A DNA stretch of 64,000 nucleotides from Gallionellaceae bacterium (GTDB taxonomy: Bacteria > Pseudomonadota > Gammaproteobacteria > Burkholderiales > Thiobacillaceae): contig JAQTLU010000002.1 of NCBI GenBank assembly GCA_028714735.1, positions 369,169 through 433,168 of the forward strand. Direction: 5' to 3'. How positions within the stretch are numbered: position 1 is the stretch's first letter; each line of letters starts with the position of its first letter. The translations under genes were made by a program, and so were the position numbers. This document shows positions 54,521 through 64,000 of this stretch, piece by piece. Under the pieces are notes generated by a model that was not told where the DNA came from, ran no database searches, and worked only from the letters and a program-made list of their open reading frames with translations.

Positions 54521-55480
54521 TTATTCGTACTGCGCGGCGGCCGACTTGAGGCGTCTGGCGATCTCTTTTCTCAGTTCCGGCGGCTCGACGACTTCGACGT
54601 CGGGGCCGTACTTGAGTATGTCGAGGCTGAGTTCGCGCGGGTCGGCGTAGGGCAGGGCGCGTTCGAAACGGCCGTCGGCGAGCCACTGGTCCTGCTGGTC
54701 CGGGTGCCAGCGTTCGTCGGCGATCCAGCGCGCGCGTTCGGCGGTGAACCGGAGCACGGCGCGATGCGTGGCGCTGCCGCCGAAGATGCCGTAGGTGCTG
54801 CGGTAGTGGGCGTCGATCTCGGCGTCGGGGATGTCGCGGGCGGCTTGAGGCAAGGCCTTGGCCGCGCGGATGCGGTCGAGGGCGAAGTTACGCAGGGCGT
54901 CGCGTTCATGGCACCAGGCGTCCAGGTACCAGTTGTCGCGGTAGTGGACCAGGCGTTGCGGCGAGACGGTGCGTTCGGTGACGGCGTCGCGTTCGCGGCC
55001 GTGGTATTCGAGGCGCAGGCGTTGCCGCTGCGCGGTGGCGCCGGCGACGGTCTGGAAGATGGGGGTGTCGGGCTGGCGCGCGGCCATGCGCAGGATGCGC
55101 AGCCGGCGGGCGAGTTCGCCGCGGCCCAGGTGTTCCTGGTCGAGCAGCTTGTCGATGCGGGCCTTCAAGGGGGCCAGCTGGCCGTCGAGCAGGCCGGGCT
55201 GGGCCTCGGCCAGGAGTTGTTGCGCGGCACTGAGGGCGAGCAGTTCGGACGGGGTGAACCAGAGGCCGGGCAACTCGAAGGCGTCACGGCTGTAGCGGTA
55301 GCCGCCGGCCTCCTTGTCGAACTCGATGGGGGCGTCGAAGAAGTCGCGCATCTCGGCGATGATGCGGGTGAGGCTGGCGCGCGAGCATTCCAGCTCGGCT
55401 TCGAGCTGGCCGCGCGGGACCGGGTAGCGGCGGGCGGCGAGGATCTGGTGCAGCTTGAAGATGCGCTGCATGCGGTCCAT
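54521..55480 (-). CDS. WYL-domain transcriptional regulator (YafY type)
   Basis: This 319-residue protein has an N-terminal winged helix-turn-helix (MDRMQRIFKLHQILAARRYP, LECSRASLTRIIAEMRDF), a central WYL domain (RLRLEYHGRERDAVTERTV, NWYLDAWCHERDALRNFALD) and a WCX-like C-terminus. WYL regulators sense ligands such as nucleic acids or nucleotides and often control CRISPR or DNA-damage genes. Its place just upstream of the HIRAN and cas genes makes it a candidate regulator of the locus, but that is inference. Confidence 0.92.
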   Translation of the reverse strand: MDRMQRIFKLHQILAARRYPVPRGQLEAELECSRASLTRIIAEMRDFFDAPIEFDKEAGGYRYSRDAFELPGLWFTPSELLALSAAQQLLAEAQPGLLDGQLAPLKARIDKLLDQEHLGRGELARRLRILRMAARQPDTPIFQTVAGATAQRQRLRLEYHGRERDAVTERTVSPQRLVHYRDNWYLDAWCHERDALRNFALDRIRAAKALPQAARDIPDAEIDAHYRSTYGIFGGSATHRAVLRFTAERARWIADERWHPDQQDQWLADGRFERALPYADPRELSLDILKYGPDVEVVEPPELRKEIARRLKSAAAQYE

Positions 55481-55863
55481 CAGATCAGTCCCGGTATGAC
55501 CTGCTTGGTGACCGCCACGGCGATGATGTAGCCGATCGTGGCCAGGGCGGCGACGAAGTACAGCGTTCGCTGGCCCTTGGTCCTGCCGCGCTTGAGGGCC
55601 ATGGTGCCGAGCCAGATGTAGAGCAGCAGGCCAATGATCTTGACCAGCAGCCAGGGGTGGCTGATCGGGTTGAGGCCGCCGACCACCAGCATGGCGATGG
55701 CGGCGGTGAGCAGCAGGGTGTCGTTGAGGTGCGGCACGACCTTGACCCAGCGATCCTGCAAGCGGGGCGAGTCGAGTAGCATCCAGATGCCGCGGACCAG
55801 GAACAGGCCGAAGGTGATGTAGACCGTGCCGACATGGATCAGCTTGAGCAGGGTGTATGCCAC
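55480..55863 (-). CDS. SirB2-like membrane protein
   Basis: This 127-residue protein has four predicted helices and begins LLKLIHVGTVYITFGLFLVRG, as in the SirB2 family (once linked to invasion-gene regulation, function uncertain). Its stop overlaps the WYL-gene start by one base, and the two are in the same orientation. No catalytic motif is apparent. Confidence 0.85.
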   Translation of the reverse strand: MAYTLLKLIHVGTVYITFGLFLVRGIWMLLDSPRLQDRWVKVVPHLNDTLLLTAAIAMLVVGGLNPISHPWLLVKIIGLLLYIWLGTMALKRGRTKGQRTLYFVAALATIGYIIAVAVTKQVIPGLI

Positions 55864-55891
55864 GGTCGGTCTCCCTTCGTTGCCAGCATGT

Positions 55892-57529
55892 TCAACGCCA
55901 TTGTTTGCAGTAATCGATCAGTGCGTTGGTGGAGGCATCGTGCCCCTTGGTCCCGGTGTCCGCCTTGATCTCGGGCAGGATCACCTTGGCCAGTTGCTTG
56001 CCCAGTTCGACGCCCCACTGGTCGTAGGAGTTGACGTTCCAGAGCACGCCCTGGACGAAGACCTTGTGCTCGTACAGGGCGATCAGGCGGCCCAGGGTGC
56101 GCGGCGTCAGTTGGCGATAGAGCAGGGTGTTGGTGGGCCGGTTGCCGGGGAAGACCTTGTGCGGCAGCAGTTCCTTGACCTCGGCCTTGGCCATGCCGGC
56201 GGCGGCCAGTTCGGCCTTTGCCTCGTCGGCGGTCTTGCCCTTCATCAGCGCCTCGGTCTGGGCGAAGCAGTTGGCGAGCAGGATCGCGTGCTGGTCGGCA
56301 ACTGGGTTATGCGGCTCGGCGGCGGCGAGGAAGTCGCACGGGACCAGCTTGGTGCCCTGGTGGATCAACTGGTAGAAGGCGTGCTGGCCGTTGGTGCCGG
56401 GTTCGCCGAACAGCACCGGGCCGGTCGAGACCTTGACCGCCTTGCCCTCGCGGGTGACCGACTTGCCGTTCGACTCCATGTCGAGCTGCTGCAGGTAGGC
56501 CGGGAAGCGGGCCAGGTACTGGTCGTAGGGCAGCACGGCGTAGCTCTGGGCGTCCCAGAAGTTGTTGTACCAGAGGCCGAGCAGGGCCATCAGCACCGGC
56601 ATGTTCTTGTCCAGCGGCGCGCTGCGGAAGTGCTCGTCCATGTCGAAGCCGCCGGCCAGCAGGTCCTCGAAGTGGTCCATGCCGACGTACAGGGCGATCG
56701 GCAGGCCGATGGCGGACCAGAGCGAATAGCGGCCGCCGACCCAGTCCCAGAAGCCGAACATGTTGGCGGTGTCGATGCCGAACTCGCCGACCGCGGCGGC
56801 GTTGGTGGATACGGCGACGAAGTGCTTGGCCACCGCCTGCGGCTGCTTCGCCGCCTTCAGGAACCAGGCCCGCGCGGCATGCGCGTTGGCCAGGGTCTCT
56901 TGCGTCGTGAAGGTCTTCGAGGCGACCACGAACAGGGTGGTCTCGGGCCGCACCCGCTTGAGCACCTCGGCCAGATGGGTGGGGTCGACGTTGGAGACGA
57001 AATGGGCGTTGAGGCCCTTCTTCGCGTAGGGGGCGAGGGCCTGGCAGACCATCACCGGGCCGAGGTCGGAACCGCCGATGCCGATGTTGACGATGTCGGT
57101 GATTCTTTCGCCGGTGTAGCCCCGCCACTTGCCCGAGCGGACCTGGTTGCTGAAGGCGCGCATTTGCTTGAGCACACGGCGCACGTCCGGCATGACGTCC
57201 TCGCCGTCGACCATGACCGGACGGTCGGAGCGGTTGCGCAGTGCGGTGTGCAACACGGCGCGGTCTTCGGTCAGGTTGATCTTGTCGCCGCTGAACATCG
57301 CCTCGCGCATCAGCTCGACCTTGTTTTCCCGGGCCAGGCGGACCAGCAGCTTCATGGTCCCGGCGTCGACCAGGTTCTTCGAGTAGTCGAGCAGCAGGCC
57401 GTCGAGCTGGATGGAAAAGCGTTCGAAACGTTTCTTGTCCTGGGCGAACAGGTCGCGCAGGCGCAGGTCGTTCCAGGTCTTGCGGTGGGCTTGCAGTTGA
57501 CGCCAGGTGTCCGGGGCGGGTGATTTCAT
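55892..57529 (-). CDS. pgi: Glucose-6-phosphate isomerase
   Basis: Pgi interconverts glucose 6-phosphate and fructose 6-phosphate. The 545-residue protein has the signature [13 protein letters not shown], the middle motif [17 protein letters not shown], and the C-terminal motif [14 protein letters not shown]. The ATG at 57529 begins [19 protein letters not shown]. It joins the nearby glgB/glgC genes in carbon storage, feeding or draining the glycogen precursor pool. Confidence 0.97.
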   Translation of the reverse strand: MKSPAPDTWRQLQAHRKTWNDLRLRDLFAQDKKRFERFSIQLDGLLLDYSKNLVDAGTMKLLVRLARENKVELMREAMFSGDKINLTEDRAVLHTALRNRSDRPVMVDGEDVMPDVRRVLKQMRAFSNQVRSGKWRGYTGERITDIVNIGIGGSDLGPVMVCQALAPYAKKGLNAHFVSNVDPTHLAEVLKRVRPETTLFVVASKTFTTQETLANAHAARAWFLKAAKQPQAVAKHFVAVSTNAAAVGEFGIDTANMFGFWDWVGGRYSLWSAIGLPIALYVGMDHFEDLLAGGFDMDEHFRSAPLDKNMPVLMALLGLWYNNFWDAQSYAVLPYDQYLARFPAYLQQLDMESNGKSVTREGKAVKVSTGPVLFGEPGTNGQHAFYQLIHQGTKLVPCDFLAAAEPHNPVADQHAILLANCFAQTEALMKGKTADEAKAELAAAGMAKAEVKELLPHKVFPGNRPTNTLLYRQLTPRTLGRLIALYEHKVFVQGVLWNVNSYDQWGVELGKQLAKVILPEIKADTGTKGHDASTNALIDYCKQWR

Positions 57530-57578
57530 CCGTGGGTCCAAAAGGGTTCGGCAATAAGGCCGCAAGTATAACTGGCGT

Positions 57579-58772
57579 TCAGCGTCGGGCGGAGATCAGC
57601 AGGTTGCGCGGGGTGAGTGCCGGCTCGCAGAAAGGACCGACCGCCACCGTGTAGCCGTGGCCCTCCAGGAACACCGCCATGTCCATCAGCAGCCAGACCT
57701 CCAGCGGCCGCCGGAAGGCCAGGCGGACAAGTTGCAGGCGCCGCATGCGGGCGGCGCGGGCGTGGCCGATAGCCTCGAAGCGGTCCGGCGTCACGGCATC
57801 GAGGTCGGCAACGAGATGGCTGCGCTCCAGCATGTGATCGATGAACTCGCCGAAGCGGCCGCGCAGCCAGGCCTCCGGCACCGGCGGGAAGGGCGTATAG
57901 GCGGCCTCGCCGGTCAGATGCCGGCGCAGTTCCACCCAGGCCAGCTTCCAGGCCAGGGCCTGGCGCGACTGCCTTTGCTGTTTCGCCGAGGCGGTGGCGG
58001 TCTCGGTCACGGCGAGGTGGAGGTCGTCGCGCGACAGGGTCAGCGCCGTTTCGGCAAATGGACGGTAGGTCTCGTTCGCGGTGCGGTAATAGCAGCAGGG
58101 CACCAGGTCGACGGCCGGGCTGGCGCTTGCCGCCACCGCGGCGATCAGCCGGGTGTGCAGGTCGCCGCAGGCATGCAGGGCGACGGCATGGCGGCCGGCC
58201 AGGTGGCGGGCCGACCCCGCGGCCAGGGCGTCGGCGCGGACGAAGTGCTGCATGCAGTCGACCTGCGCCCGCCGGGCCAGGTCCTCGCCGGCCTCGCACA
58301 GCGCCGCATCGACCTCCAGGCTGGCCACCGGCCAGTGCCAGCGCTGCGCCAGCAGGCGGCCGAGATGGCCCTTGCCGGCGCACCATTCCAGCACCGGCGC
58401 CCGCGGTTGCCCGAAGGCCGCGGCATAGGCCACGATCTGGCGCTGCTTGCGGCCGGGGATGTCGGTGAACAGGCGGCCGCCGTCATCAGACGGGTGAGGG
58501 TGGGGCGAAGCCTGCGAGGCGGGCGGCAGATCGATCAGCCGGGCCAGTTCCGCCAACTCGGGCAGGTGCCCGGACAGCAAGGCGATCAGGGCCTGGTTGT
58601 CCGGCATCAGCCGGTCGACGGTTTCATCGTCCAGGGCAAGCAGTTCGGCGGCCAGCGCAGGATGGGCTGCGCACCAGTCCGGGGTTTCGATCTTGAACGG
58701 TTGCGGCCGCCAGAGTGCCTGGAAGCCCAGCAACAAGGCCTCCAGGCGGGCCTTGCGTTCGCCGTGGCTCAA
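57579..58772 (-). CDS. Methyltransferase-domain protein (Methyltransf_32-like)
   Basis: This protein of about 397 residues has a SAM-binding region [19 protein letters not shown], then SLEVDA and [16 protein letters not shown], typical of the tRNA/RNA methyltransferase-like group with a C-terminal VPCCYYRT motif. The start is uncertain. A TTG at 58772 overlaps the glgB stop by 4 bases (TTGA) and fits a coupled operon. The frame is open much further into glgB, which is only a shadow. The substrate is unknown. Confidence 0.8.
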   Translation of the reverse strand: MSHGERKARLEALLLGFQALWRPQPFKIETPDWCAAHPALAAELLALDDETVDRLMPDNQALIALLSGHLPELAELARLIDLPPASQASPHPHPSDDGGRLFTDIPGRKQRQIVAYAAAFGQPRAPVLEWCAGKGHLGRLLAQRWHWPVASLEVDAALCEAGEDLARRAQVDCMQHFVRADALAAGSARHLAGRHAVALHACGDLHTRLIAAVAASASPAVDLVPCCYYRTANETYRPFAETALTLSRDDLHLAVTETATASAKQQRQSRQALAWKLAWVELRRHLTGEAAYTPFPPVPEAWLRGRFGEFIDHMLERSHLVADLDAVTPDRFEAIGHARAARMRRLQLVRLAFRRPLEVWLLMDMAVFLEGHGYTVAVGPFCEPALTPRNLLISARR

Positions 58773-60931
58773 TCGGTTATCAGGATGACGCCGGCCAGCG
58801 GGGGCAGGGTGATCACCAGCGAATGCTGGAAGCCCATCCAGGGCTGCTCCTCGGCCAGCAGGCCGGTGCCGTTGCCGGTATTGGAGCCGCCGTACCACTC
58901 GGAGTCGCTGTTGAAGATTTCCCGCCACATGCCGGGCGCTGGGCAGCCGATGCGGTAGCCGTCGCGCGGCACCGGGGTGAAGTTGAAGGCGCAGATCACG
59001 GTGCGGCCGTTGCGGTCGCGACGCAGGAAGGACAGCACCGACTGGTCGGCGTCGTGGCAATCGATCCAGCCGAAGCCGTCAAAGTTGAAGTCCTGGTCGT
59101 GCAATTGCGGCAGTTCGCGATAGAGCCGGTTGAGATCCTTCAGGCAACGCTGCACGCCTTCGTGCCAGCCGATTTTCAGCAGGTCCCAGTCGAGTTCGCC
59201 GCCGTCGTTCCACTCCCGGCCCTGGCCGATCTCGTTGCCCATGAAGTTGAGCTTCTTGCCCGGCGAACTGAGCTGGTAGGCGAACAGCAGGCGCAGGTTG
59301 GCGAATTTCTGCCAGGCGTCGCCCGGCATCTTGCCGAGCAGCGAGCTCTTGCCGTGCACCACCTCGTCGTGCGAGAAGGGCAGGACGAAGTTCTCCGAGT
59401 AGGCGTAGAGCTGGCCGAAGGTGAGGTTGTTGTGGTTGTAGCGGCGATAGACCGGGTCGAGGCTGGCGTAGCTCAGGGTGTCGTTCATCCAGCCCATGTT
59501 CCACTTCATCGAGAAGCCGAGGCCGCCGACGTAGGTCGGCCGCGACACCATCGGCCAGGCGGTCGATTCTTCGGCGAAGGTGAGTGCGCCGGGGTGGCGC
59601 TCGGGGATCATCGCGTTCATCTCGCGCAGGAAGGCGATCGCCTCCAGGTTTTCCCGGCCGCCGTACTTGTTGGGCAGCCACTCGCCCTGCTTGCGCGAAT
59701 AGTCGAGGTAGAGCATCGAGGCCACGGCGTCGACCCTGAGGCCGTCGAAGTGGTATTCGCGCAGCCAGAAGTCGGCGCTGGCGAGCAGGAAGCCCTTCAC
59801 CTCGTTGCGGCCGTAGTTGAAGATGTGGGTGCCCCAGTCCTGGTGCACGCCCAGGCGCGGGTCCTCATGCTCGTACAGGGCGGAGCCGTCGAAGCGGGCG
59901 AGCGCCCAGGCATCCATCGGGAAGTGGCCGGGCACCCAGTCGAGGATGGCGCCGATGCCGGCGCGGTGGCAGGCGTCGATCAGGTATTTCAGGTCGTCCG
60001 GGCCGCCGAAGCGCGAGCTGGGGGCGAAATAGCCGGTGGTCTGGTAGCCCCAGGATTCGTCCAGCGGGTGCTCGGTGATGGGCAGGAATTCGATGTGGGT
60101 GTAGCCCATGTCCTTGACGTAGGGCACCAGGGTATCGGCCAGCTCGCGGTAGTTGAACACGCGGCCGTCCGGATGCCGGCGCCAGGAACCGGCGTGGATC
60201 TCGTAGATGTTCATCGGCGCGTGCAGCCAGTCGGCCTCGGCGCGGATGCGCAGCCAGTCGTCGTCGCCCCATTGGTGAGCGCTCGGGCCCGGCACCACGG
60301 CGGCGGTGCCCGGGCGCTTCTCGAAGCGCTGGCCGTAGGGGTCGAACTTGACCACGATGGCGCCGCTGTCGCGGTTGCGGATTTCGTACTTGTACAGGTC
60401 GCCCGGCTTCAGGCCGGGGATGAACAGTTCCCACACCCCGGAGCCGCCGCGCGCGCGCATCATGTGGACGCGGCCGTCCCAGCGGTTGAAGTTGCCGACC
60501 ACCGAGATGCGCTCGGCGCTGGGCGCCCAGACCGCGAAGGTGACGCCTTCGACGCCTTCATGCACGACGTGATGCGCGCCCAGGGTGTTGTAGGCCTCGA
60601 GCAGGCGGCCCTCGTTGAACAGGTAGAGTTCCTGTTCAGACAATACGGGCAGGAAGGAATAGGGGTCGACGATCTCGAAATCCTGGCCATCCTCGCGTAT
60701 CCGCAGCCGCACCGGCTTGGCCGGGGCGTGTTCGCCGTGCCATTCGTAGAGGCCGCGTTCGTCGACGCACTTCAGGACGGCCTCGCCGTCGGGCAGCAGC
60801 AGGGTGACCGATTCGGCGTGCGGTCGCAGCACCCGCAGGACTTCCTTGCCATGGCTGGTATGCAGGCCAAGAACGGCAAAGGGATCATGGTAGCGGGCAG
60901 TGAGCAGGGACTCGATACTTGATATATGCAT
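58769..60931 (-). CDS. glgB: 1,4-alpha-glucan branching enzyme
   Basis: GlgB forms alpha-1,6 branches in glycogen. The 720-residue protein has two N-terminal carbohydrate-binding/immunoglobulin-like modules and a GH13 barrel. The catalytic residues lie in [15 protein letters not shown] (Asp), TFAEESTAW (Glu) and [10 protein letters not shown] (Asp). The length matches the family. It is divergent from glgC, the start codons being about 150 bases apart, and is coupled to a methyltransferase gene downstream. Confidence 0.97.
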   Translation of the reverse strand: MHISSIESLLTARYHDPFAVLGLHTSHGKEVLRVLRPHAESVTLLLPDGEAVLKCVDERGLYEWHGEHAPAKPVRLRIREDGQDFEIVDPYSFLPVLSEQELYLFNEGRLLEAYNTLGAHHVVHEGVEGVTFAVWAPSAERISVVGNFNRWDGRVHMMRARGGSGVWELFIPGLKPGDLYKYEIRNRDSGAIVVKFDPYGQRFEKRPGTAAVVPGPSAHQWGDDDWLRIRAEADWLHAPMNIYEIHAGSWRRHPDGRVFNYRELADTLVPYVKDMGYTHIEFLPITEHPLDESWGYQTTGYFAPSSRFGGPDDLKYLIDACHRAGIGAILDWVPGHFPMDAWALARFDGSALYEHEDPRLGVHQDWGTHIFNYGRNEVKGFLLASADFWLREYHFDGLRVDAVASMLYLDYSRKQGEWLPNKYGGRENLEAIAFLREMNAMIPERHPGALTFAEESTAWPMVSRPTYVGGLGFSMKWNMGWMNDTLSYASLDPVYRRYNHNNLTFGQLYAYSENFVLPFSHDEVVHGKSSLLGKMPGDAWQKFANLRLLFAYQLSSPGKKLNFMGNEIGQGREWNDGGELDWDLLKIGWHEGVQRCLKDLNRLYRELPQLHDQDFNFDGFGWIDCHDADQSVLSFLRRDRNGRTVICAFNFTPVPRDGYRIGCPAPGMWREIFNSDSEWYGGSNTGNGTGLLAEEQPWMGFQHSLVITLPPLAGVILITD

Positions 60932-61084
60932 GGAATTGCCGATGTCATTTGTAACGGTATATGGGTAGCATTATCCGCCAATGCTCTTCCTGCCGGGATA
61001 TTTCGGACCTGTCGATCCCAGACTATAGTCAAAAACATCAAAGAAACCGTCTCCTGTCCTCGCAATAACCAAAGGGAAAACCAC

Positions 61085-62371
61085 GTGCTGCAAAAAGACC
61101 AACCGCGTTTCGTCAGTCTGCTCACCAAGAACACCGTCGCACTCATCCTGGCCGGAGGCCGGGGCAGCCGGTTGAAACAACTGACCGACTGGCGGGCCAA
61201 GCCGGCGGTGCCGTTCGGCGGCAAATTCCGCATCATCGATTTCCCGTTGTCCAATTGCATCAACTCCGGCATCCGCCGCATCGGCGTGATCACCCAGTAC
61301 AAGGCGCACAGCCTGATCAAGCACGTGCAGCGCGGCTGGGGCTTCCTGTCGGGCGAGTTCAACGAGTTCGTCGAACTGCATCCCGCCTCGCAGCGCCTGG
61401 ACGAGAACACCTGGTATCGCGGCACCGCCGATGCGATCTACCAGAACCTCGACATCCTGCGCATCTACAAGCCGGAGCATGTCCTGGTGCTGGCCGGCGA
61501 CCACGTCTACAAGATGGACTACGGCGAGATGCTGGCGCACCACGTGCGTACCGGCGCCGACATGACCGTGGCCTGCATCGAGGTGCCGGTGCCGGAGGCG
61601 GCCGGCGCCTTCGGCGTGATAACGGTAGACGATGACAACCGGGTCACCGAGTTCACCGAGAAACCGGACGAGCCCGACGAAATGCCGGGCCGGCCCGGCG
61701 TGGCGCTGTGCTCGATGGGCATCTACGTATTCAATGCCGCCTTCCTGTACGAACAGCTGATCTACGACGCCGACGACCCGAAATCGGAACACGACTTCGG
61801 CAAGGACATCATCCCGCGCCTGCTGCGCAGCGGCTACCGGGTCTATGCCCAGAGCTTCACCGACAGTTGCGTGCATGGCCCCACCGAGCCGCCTTACTGG
61901 CGCGACGTCGGCACGGTCGATGCCTATTGGGAGGCCAACCTGGACCTGGCCCGGGTGACCCCGGACCTCAACCTGTACGCCCGCGACTGGCCGATCTGGA
62001 CCTACCAGGAACAGCTGCCGCCGGCCAAGTTCGTGTTCGATTCCGACGACCGGCGCGGCATGGCGGTCGATTCCATGGTCTCCGGCGGCTGCATCATCAG
62101 CGGCGCGGTGGTCCGCCAGTCGGTCCTGTTCTCCAATGTCCACGTCCACGAAGGCAGCAATCTGGAACGTGCCGTGGTGCTGCCGGACGTGCGCATCGGC
62201 AAGGGCGTGGTGCTGAAGGACGTGGTGATCGACAAGGGCTGCGTCATTCCCGACGGCACCACCATCGGCATCGACCATGAAGTGGACAGGAAACGCTTCT
62301 TCGTCTCCGACAAGGGCGTGACCCTGGTGACGCCCGAGATGCTCGGCCAGGACATCCACCACTTCCGGTAA
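61085..62371 (+). CDS. glgC: Glucose-1-phosphate adenylyltransferase
   Basis: GlgC makes ADP-glucose, the committed step of glycogen synthesis, and is normally controlled by allosteric effectors. The 428-residue protein has the nucleotide site [27 protein letters not shown], the later EFTEKPDEP, and a C-terminal left-handed beta-helix. The GTG at 61085 was chosen because AAGGGA lies upstream and the family N-terminus begins there. An in-frame extension to 60926 overlaps the divergent glgB start. Confidence 0.96.
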   Translation: MLQKDQPRFVSLLTKNTVALILAGGRGSRLKQLTDWRAKPAVPFGGKFRIIDFPLSNCINSGIRRIGVITQYKAHSLIKHVQRGWGFLSGEFNEFVELHPASQRLDENTWYRGTADAIYQNLDILRIYKPEHVLVLAGDHVYKMDYGEMLAHHVRTGADMTVACIEVPVPEAAGAFGVITVDDDNRVTEFTEKPDEPDEMPGRPGVALCSMGIYVFNAAFLYEQLIYDADDPKSEHDFGKDIIPRLLRSGYRVYAQSFTDSCVHGPTEPPYWRDVGTVDAYWEANLDLARVTPDLNLYARDWPIWTYQEQLPPAKFVFDSDDRRGMAVDSMVSGGCIISGAVVRQSVLFSNVHVHEGSNLERAVVLPDVRIGKGVVLKDVVIDKGCVIPDGTTIGIDHEVDRKRFFVSDKGVTLVTPEMLGQDIHHFR

Positions 62372-62391
62372 GTTACCGGATCGCGTCCGCC

Positions 62392-63243
62392 ATGCGGCTG
62401 CTCACCTGGAACATCCAATGGGGGCGCGGCATGGACGGCCGGGTCGATCTCACCCGCATCCTCGCTGAAATCCGTGCCATGGCGGAGTTCGACGTCATCT
62501 GCCTGCAGGAGGTGGCGGTGAATTTTCCCGGCCTGGCGGGCAGCGCCGGCGAGGACGAGATGGCCATCCTGGCCGCCGGGCTGCCCGGCTACACCGCCAT
62601 CTACGGCGCGGCTACCGACCTCCCGGACGGCCGGGGCGGGCGCAAGCTGTTCGGCAACGCCCTCTTCTCCCGCCTGCCGGTCGGCCAGGTCTGGCGCCAT
62701 CTGCTGCCCTGGCCGAGCGATCCCGCCGTGACCAGCATGCAGCGTGCCCTGCTGGAAGTGGTGGTGGCCACGGCGTCCGGCCCGGTGCGGGTGCTGACCA
62801 CGCATCTGGAGTATTACTCGTGCTTGCAGCGCGAGGCGCAGATCGATGCCATCCGGCAACTACATGCCGAGGCCTGCGTCCATGCCCGGCAGCCCCGGCA
62901 AGGCAAGGGCGAGGAGGGCGGCAGTTTCGAGGTGTTCGCGCGGCCATCTGCCGCCATCCTGTGCGGCGACATGAACTATCCGGCCGAGGCGGCCGAGCGG
63001 GCGCGCATGTTGGCGCCCTACGGCGACGGCACGCTGGCTTGGCTCGATAGCTGGTCGGTGCTGCACGGCGAGACGCCGCATGCGCCGACGGTGGGTATCC
63101 ACAAGGTCGACTGGGTCGAGCGGCCGTGCTGTTTCGATTTCGTCTTTGTCACCGAGGACCTGGCGCCGAGGCTGCGGGGGCATCACGTCAACGCGGAGAC
63201 GGCGGCGTCGGATCACCAGCCGGTGTGGATCGAACTTTCCTGA
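62392..63243 (+). CDS. EEP-family endonuclease/exonuclease/phosphatase
   Basis: This 283-residue hydrolase has the EEP motifs: LLTWNIQWGRGMDGR, DVICLQEVAV, LTTHLEYYS, CGDMNYPAEA and ASDHQPVWIEL. These build a metal-dependent phosphodiesterase site. Substrates in the family include DNA, RNA and phospholipids; this one is unassigned. It begins 20 bases after glgC. No signal peptide is seen, so it is probably cytoplasmic. Confidence 0.9.
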   Translation: MRLLTWNIQWGRGMDGRVDLTRILAEIRAMAEFDVICLQEVAVNFPGLAGSAGEDEMAILAAGLPGYTAIYGAATDLPDGRGGRKLFGNALFSRLPVGQVWRHLLPWPSDPAVTSMQRALLEVVVATASGPVRVLTTHLEYYSCLQREAQIDAIRQLHAEACVHARQPRQGKGEEGGSFEVFARPSAAILCGDMNYPAEAAERARMLAPYGDGTLAWLDSWSVLHGETPHAPTVGIHKVDWVERPCCFDFVFVTEDLAPRLRGHHVNAETAASDHQPVWIELS

Positions 63244-63312
63244 CGTCATTCCCGCACAAGTTCGAAACCCTCGGCTCCGGCTGAAGGGGTGAAAAGCAAA
63301 CCAGCGCTTCAG

Positions 63313-63855
63313 TTATTTCAACCGTTCGGCAAACTTCGCCCGCACCTTCACCACCTTCGGCGCCACCACGAACTGGCAATAGCCCTGGTTCGCGTGGTTG
63401 GCGAAATAGTTCTGGTGGTAGTCCTCCGCCGGCCAGAAGGTGACGGCCTCGGTGATCTCGGTGACGATCGGGCTTGCATAGGCGCCTTCCGCCGCGAGCT
63501 GCGCCACCATCGCCTCGGCGACGGCCTTCTGGTCCGGGCTGTGCCAGTAGATCGCCGAGCGGTATTGGCTGCCGACGTCGTTGCCCTGGCGGTTCAAGGT
63601 GGTCGGGTCGTGGATGGCGAAGAAGACGGCGAGCAGATCCTCATAGCCGATCACGGCCGGGTCGAAGGCGATTTTCACTACCTCGGCATGGCCGCTGCGG
63701 CCGGTGCAGACCTGGTCGTAGCTCGGCTTCTCGACCTGGCCGCCCATGTAGCCGGAGACCACCGATTCGACCCCTTTCAGTTGCAGATAGGCGGCTTCCA
63801 GGCACCAGAAGCAGCCGCCAGCTAAAGTCGCTGTATCTAGCTGATTGTTTGCCAT
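63313..63855 (-). CDS. msrA: Peptide methionine-S-sulfoxide reductase
   Basis: MsrA repairs methionine-S-sulfoxide with thioredoxin. The 180-residue protein has the active motif GGCFWCLEAAY (Cys near residue 15), then GYMGGQVEKPSYDQVCTGRSGHAE and the C-terminal AEDYHQNYF. The length is usual for the short form without MsrB. It is convergent with the EEP-family gene. No signal peptide is present. Confidence 0.97.
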   Translation of the reverse strand: MANNQLDTATLAGGCFWCLEAAYLQLKGVESVVSGYMGGQVEKPSYDQVCTGRSGHAEVVKIAFDPAVIGYEDLLAVFFAIHDPTTLNRQGNDVGSQYRSAIYWHSPDQKAVAEAMVAQLAAEGAYASPIVTEITEAVTFWPAEDYHQNYFANHANQGYCQFVVAPKVVKVRAKFAERLK

Positions 63856-64000
63856 TTAATTGGCTCCTGACGACGAGCAAACCTGTGTTAAACAGCTTGG
63901 CTTGACAAAAATATTGTCAAAAGTATGCCCACTGATGTGGGTTGTATGTGTTCGGAGTAAAAAATTAATTCGTTGGTTTTTTTGTTGTTGTTTCATAGTT
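63856..64000. other. AT-rich non-coding end of the window
   Basis: These 145 bases upstream of msrA are clearly AT-rich compared with the rest, ending in runs of T. They probably hold the msrA promoter. No gene, repeat or RNA could be recognised before the window ends. Confidence 0.5.

Overview
The window is GC-rich (roughly two thirds G+C by eye) and densely coded, apparently from a chemolithotrophic, sulfur-oxidising and denitrifying betaproteobacterium of the Thiobacillaceae/Sulfuricellaceae kind. That placement is an inference from gene content: reverse-type dissimilatory sulfite reductase (dsrAB), a cytochrome cd1 nitrite reductase cluster with its own haem d1 pathway, cytochrome c-dependent nitric oxide reductase, glycogen synthesis and a type I-C CRISPR-Cas locus. 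No rRNA, tRNA or insertion sequence was recognised, and apart from the CRISPR array no gene-free stretch exceeds 300 bases.

Layout. 1-2151 (minus): dsrB, cut by the window edge, and dsrA. 2424-6172 (plus), divergent from dsrA: a small unknown protein, a Cas6/Cmx6-like protein, a DsrC-family protein without cysteines, a rhodanese, an unknown protein and a TauD-type oxygenase. 6188-10654 (minus): a Cys-rich lipoprotein and a haem-motif GGDEF/EAL sensor. 10785-13327 (minus): norB, norC and a small membrane protein, ending in a clear terminator. 13539-21673 (plus): nirS, nirC, nirF, nirDL, nirG, nirH, nirJ, nirN. 21682-31832: a molybdoenzyme and a set of genes likely to respond to nitric oxide: a 36-residue membrane protein, hemerythrin, two DUF2249/membrane-protein pairs, an ene-reductase, NnrS and a dimeric alpha/beta-barrel protein. 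FNR/DNR-type boxes precede most of the transcription units here.

31917-42070 is mostly housekeeping and envelope: a HicA-like protein, an M23 peptidase/bactofilin operon, mutL-(S24 protein)-miaA, an HDOD protein, a FimV-like protein, xseA and a CigR/RcnB-like lipoprotein. 42202-53992 is a complete type I-C locus. It has 37 intact 37-bp repeats plus one decayed repeat, a leader, cas2, cas1, cas4, a small toxin-antitoxin remnant in the opposite direction, cas7, a frameshifted cas8c with an internal cas11c start, cas5 and cas3. A HIRAN protein and a WYL regulator lie just upstream. 54521-63855 holds the WYL regulator, a SirB-like protein, pgi, a methyltransferase, glgB divergent from glgC, an EEP-family hydrolase and msrA.

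How it fits together. Sulfur-chain oxidation (DsrAB, with DsrC-like and rhodanese proteins as possible sulfur handlers) supplies electrons. NirS and NorBC reduce nitrite to nitrous oxide, and the nir genes build haem d1; nirE is not in the window. The boxes around 13.4, 24.3, 29.7 and 30.4 kb suggest that one CRP/FNR-family regulator, encoded elsewhere, ties these units to low oxygen or nitric oxide. The least expected observations are the broken cas8c that keeps a strong internal cas11c start, the same protospacer sampled twice in the array, an orphan Cas6-like protein beside dsrAB, a DsrC-family protein without cysteines, and two mutually exclusive hairpins between nirS and nirC.
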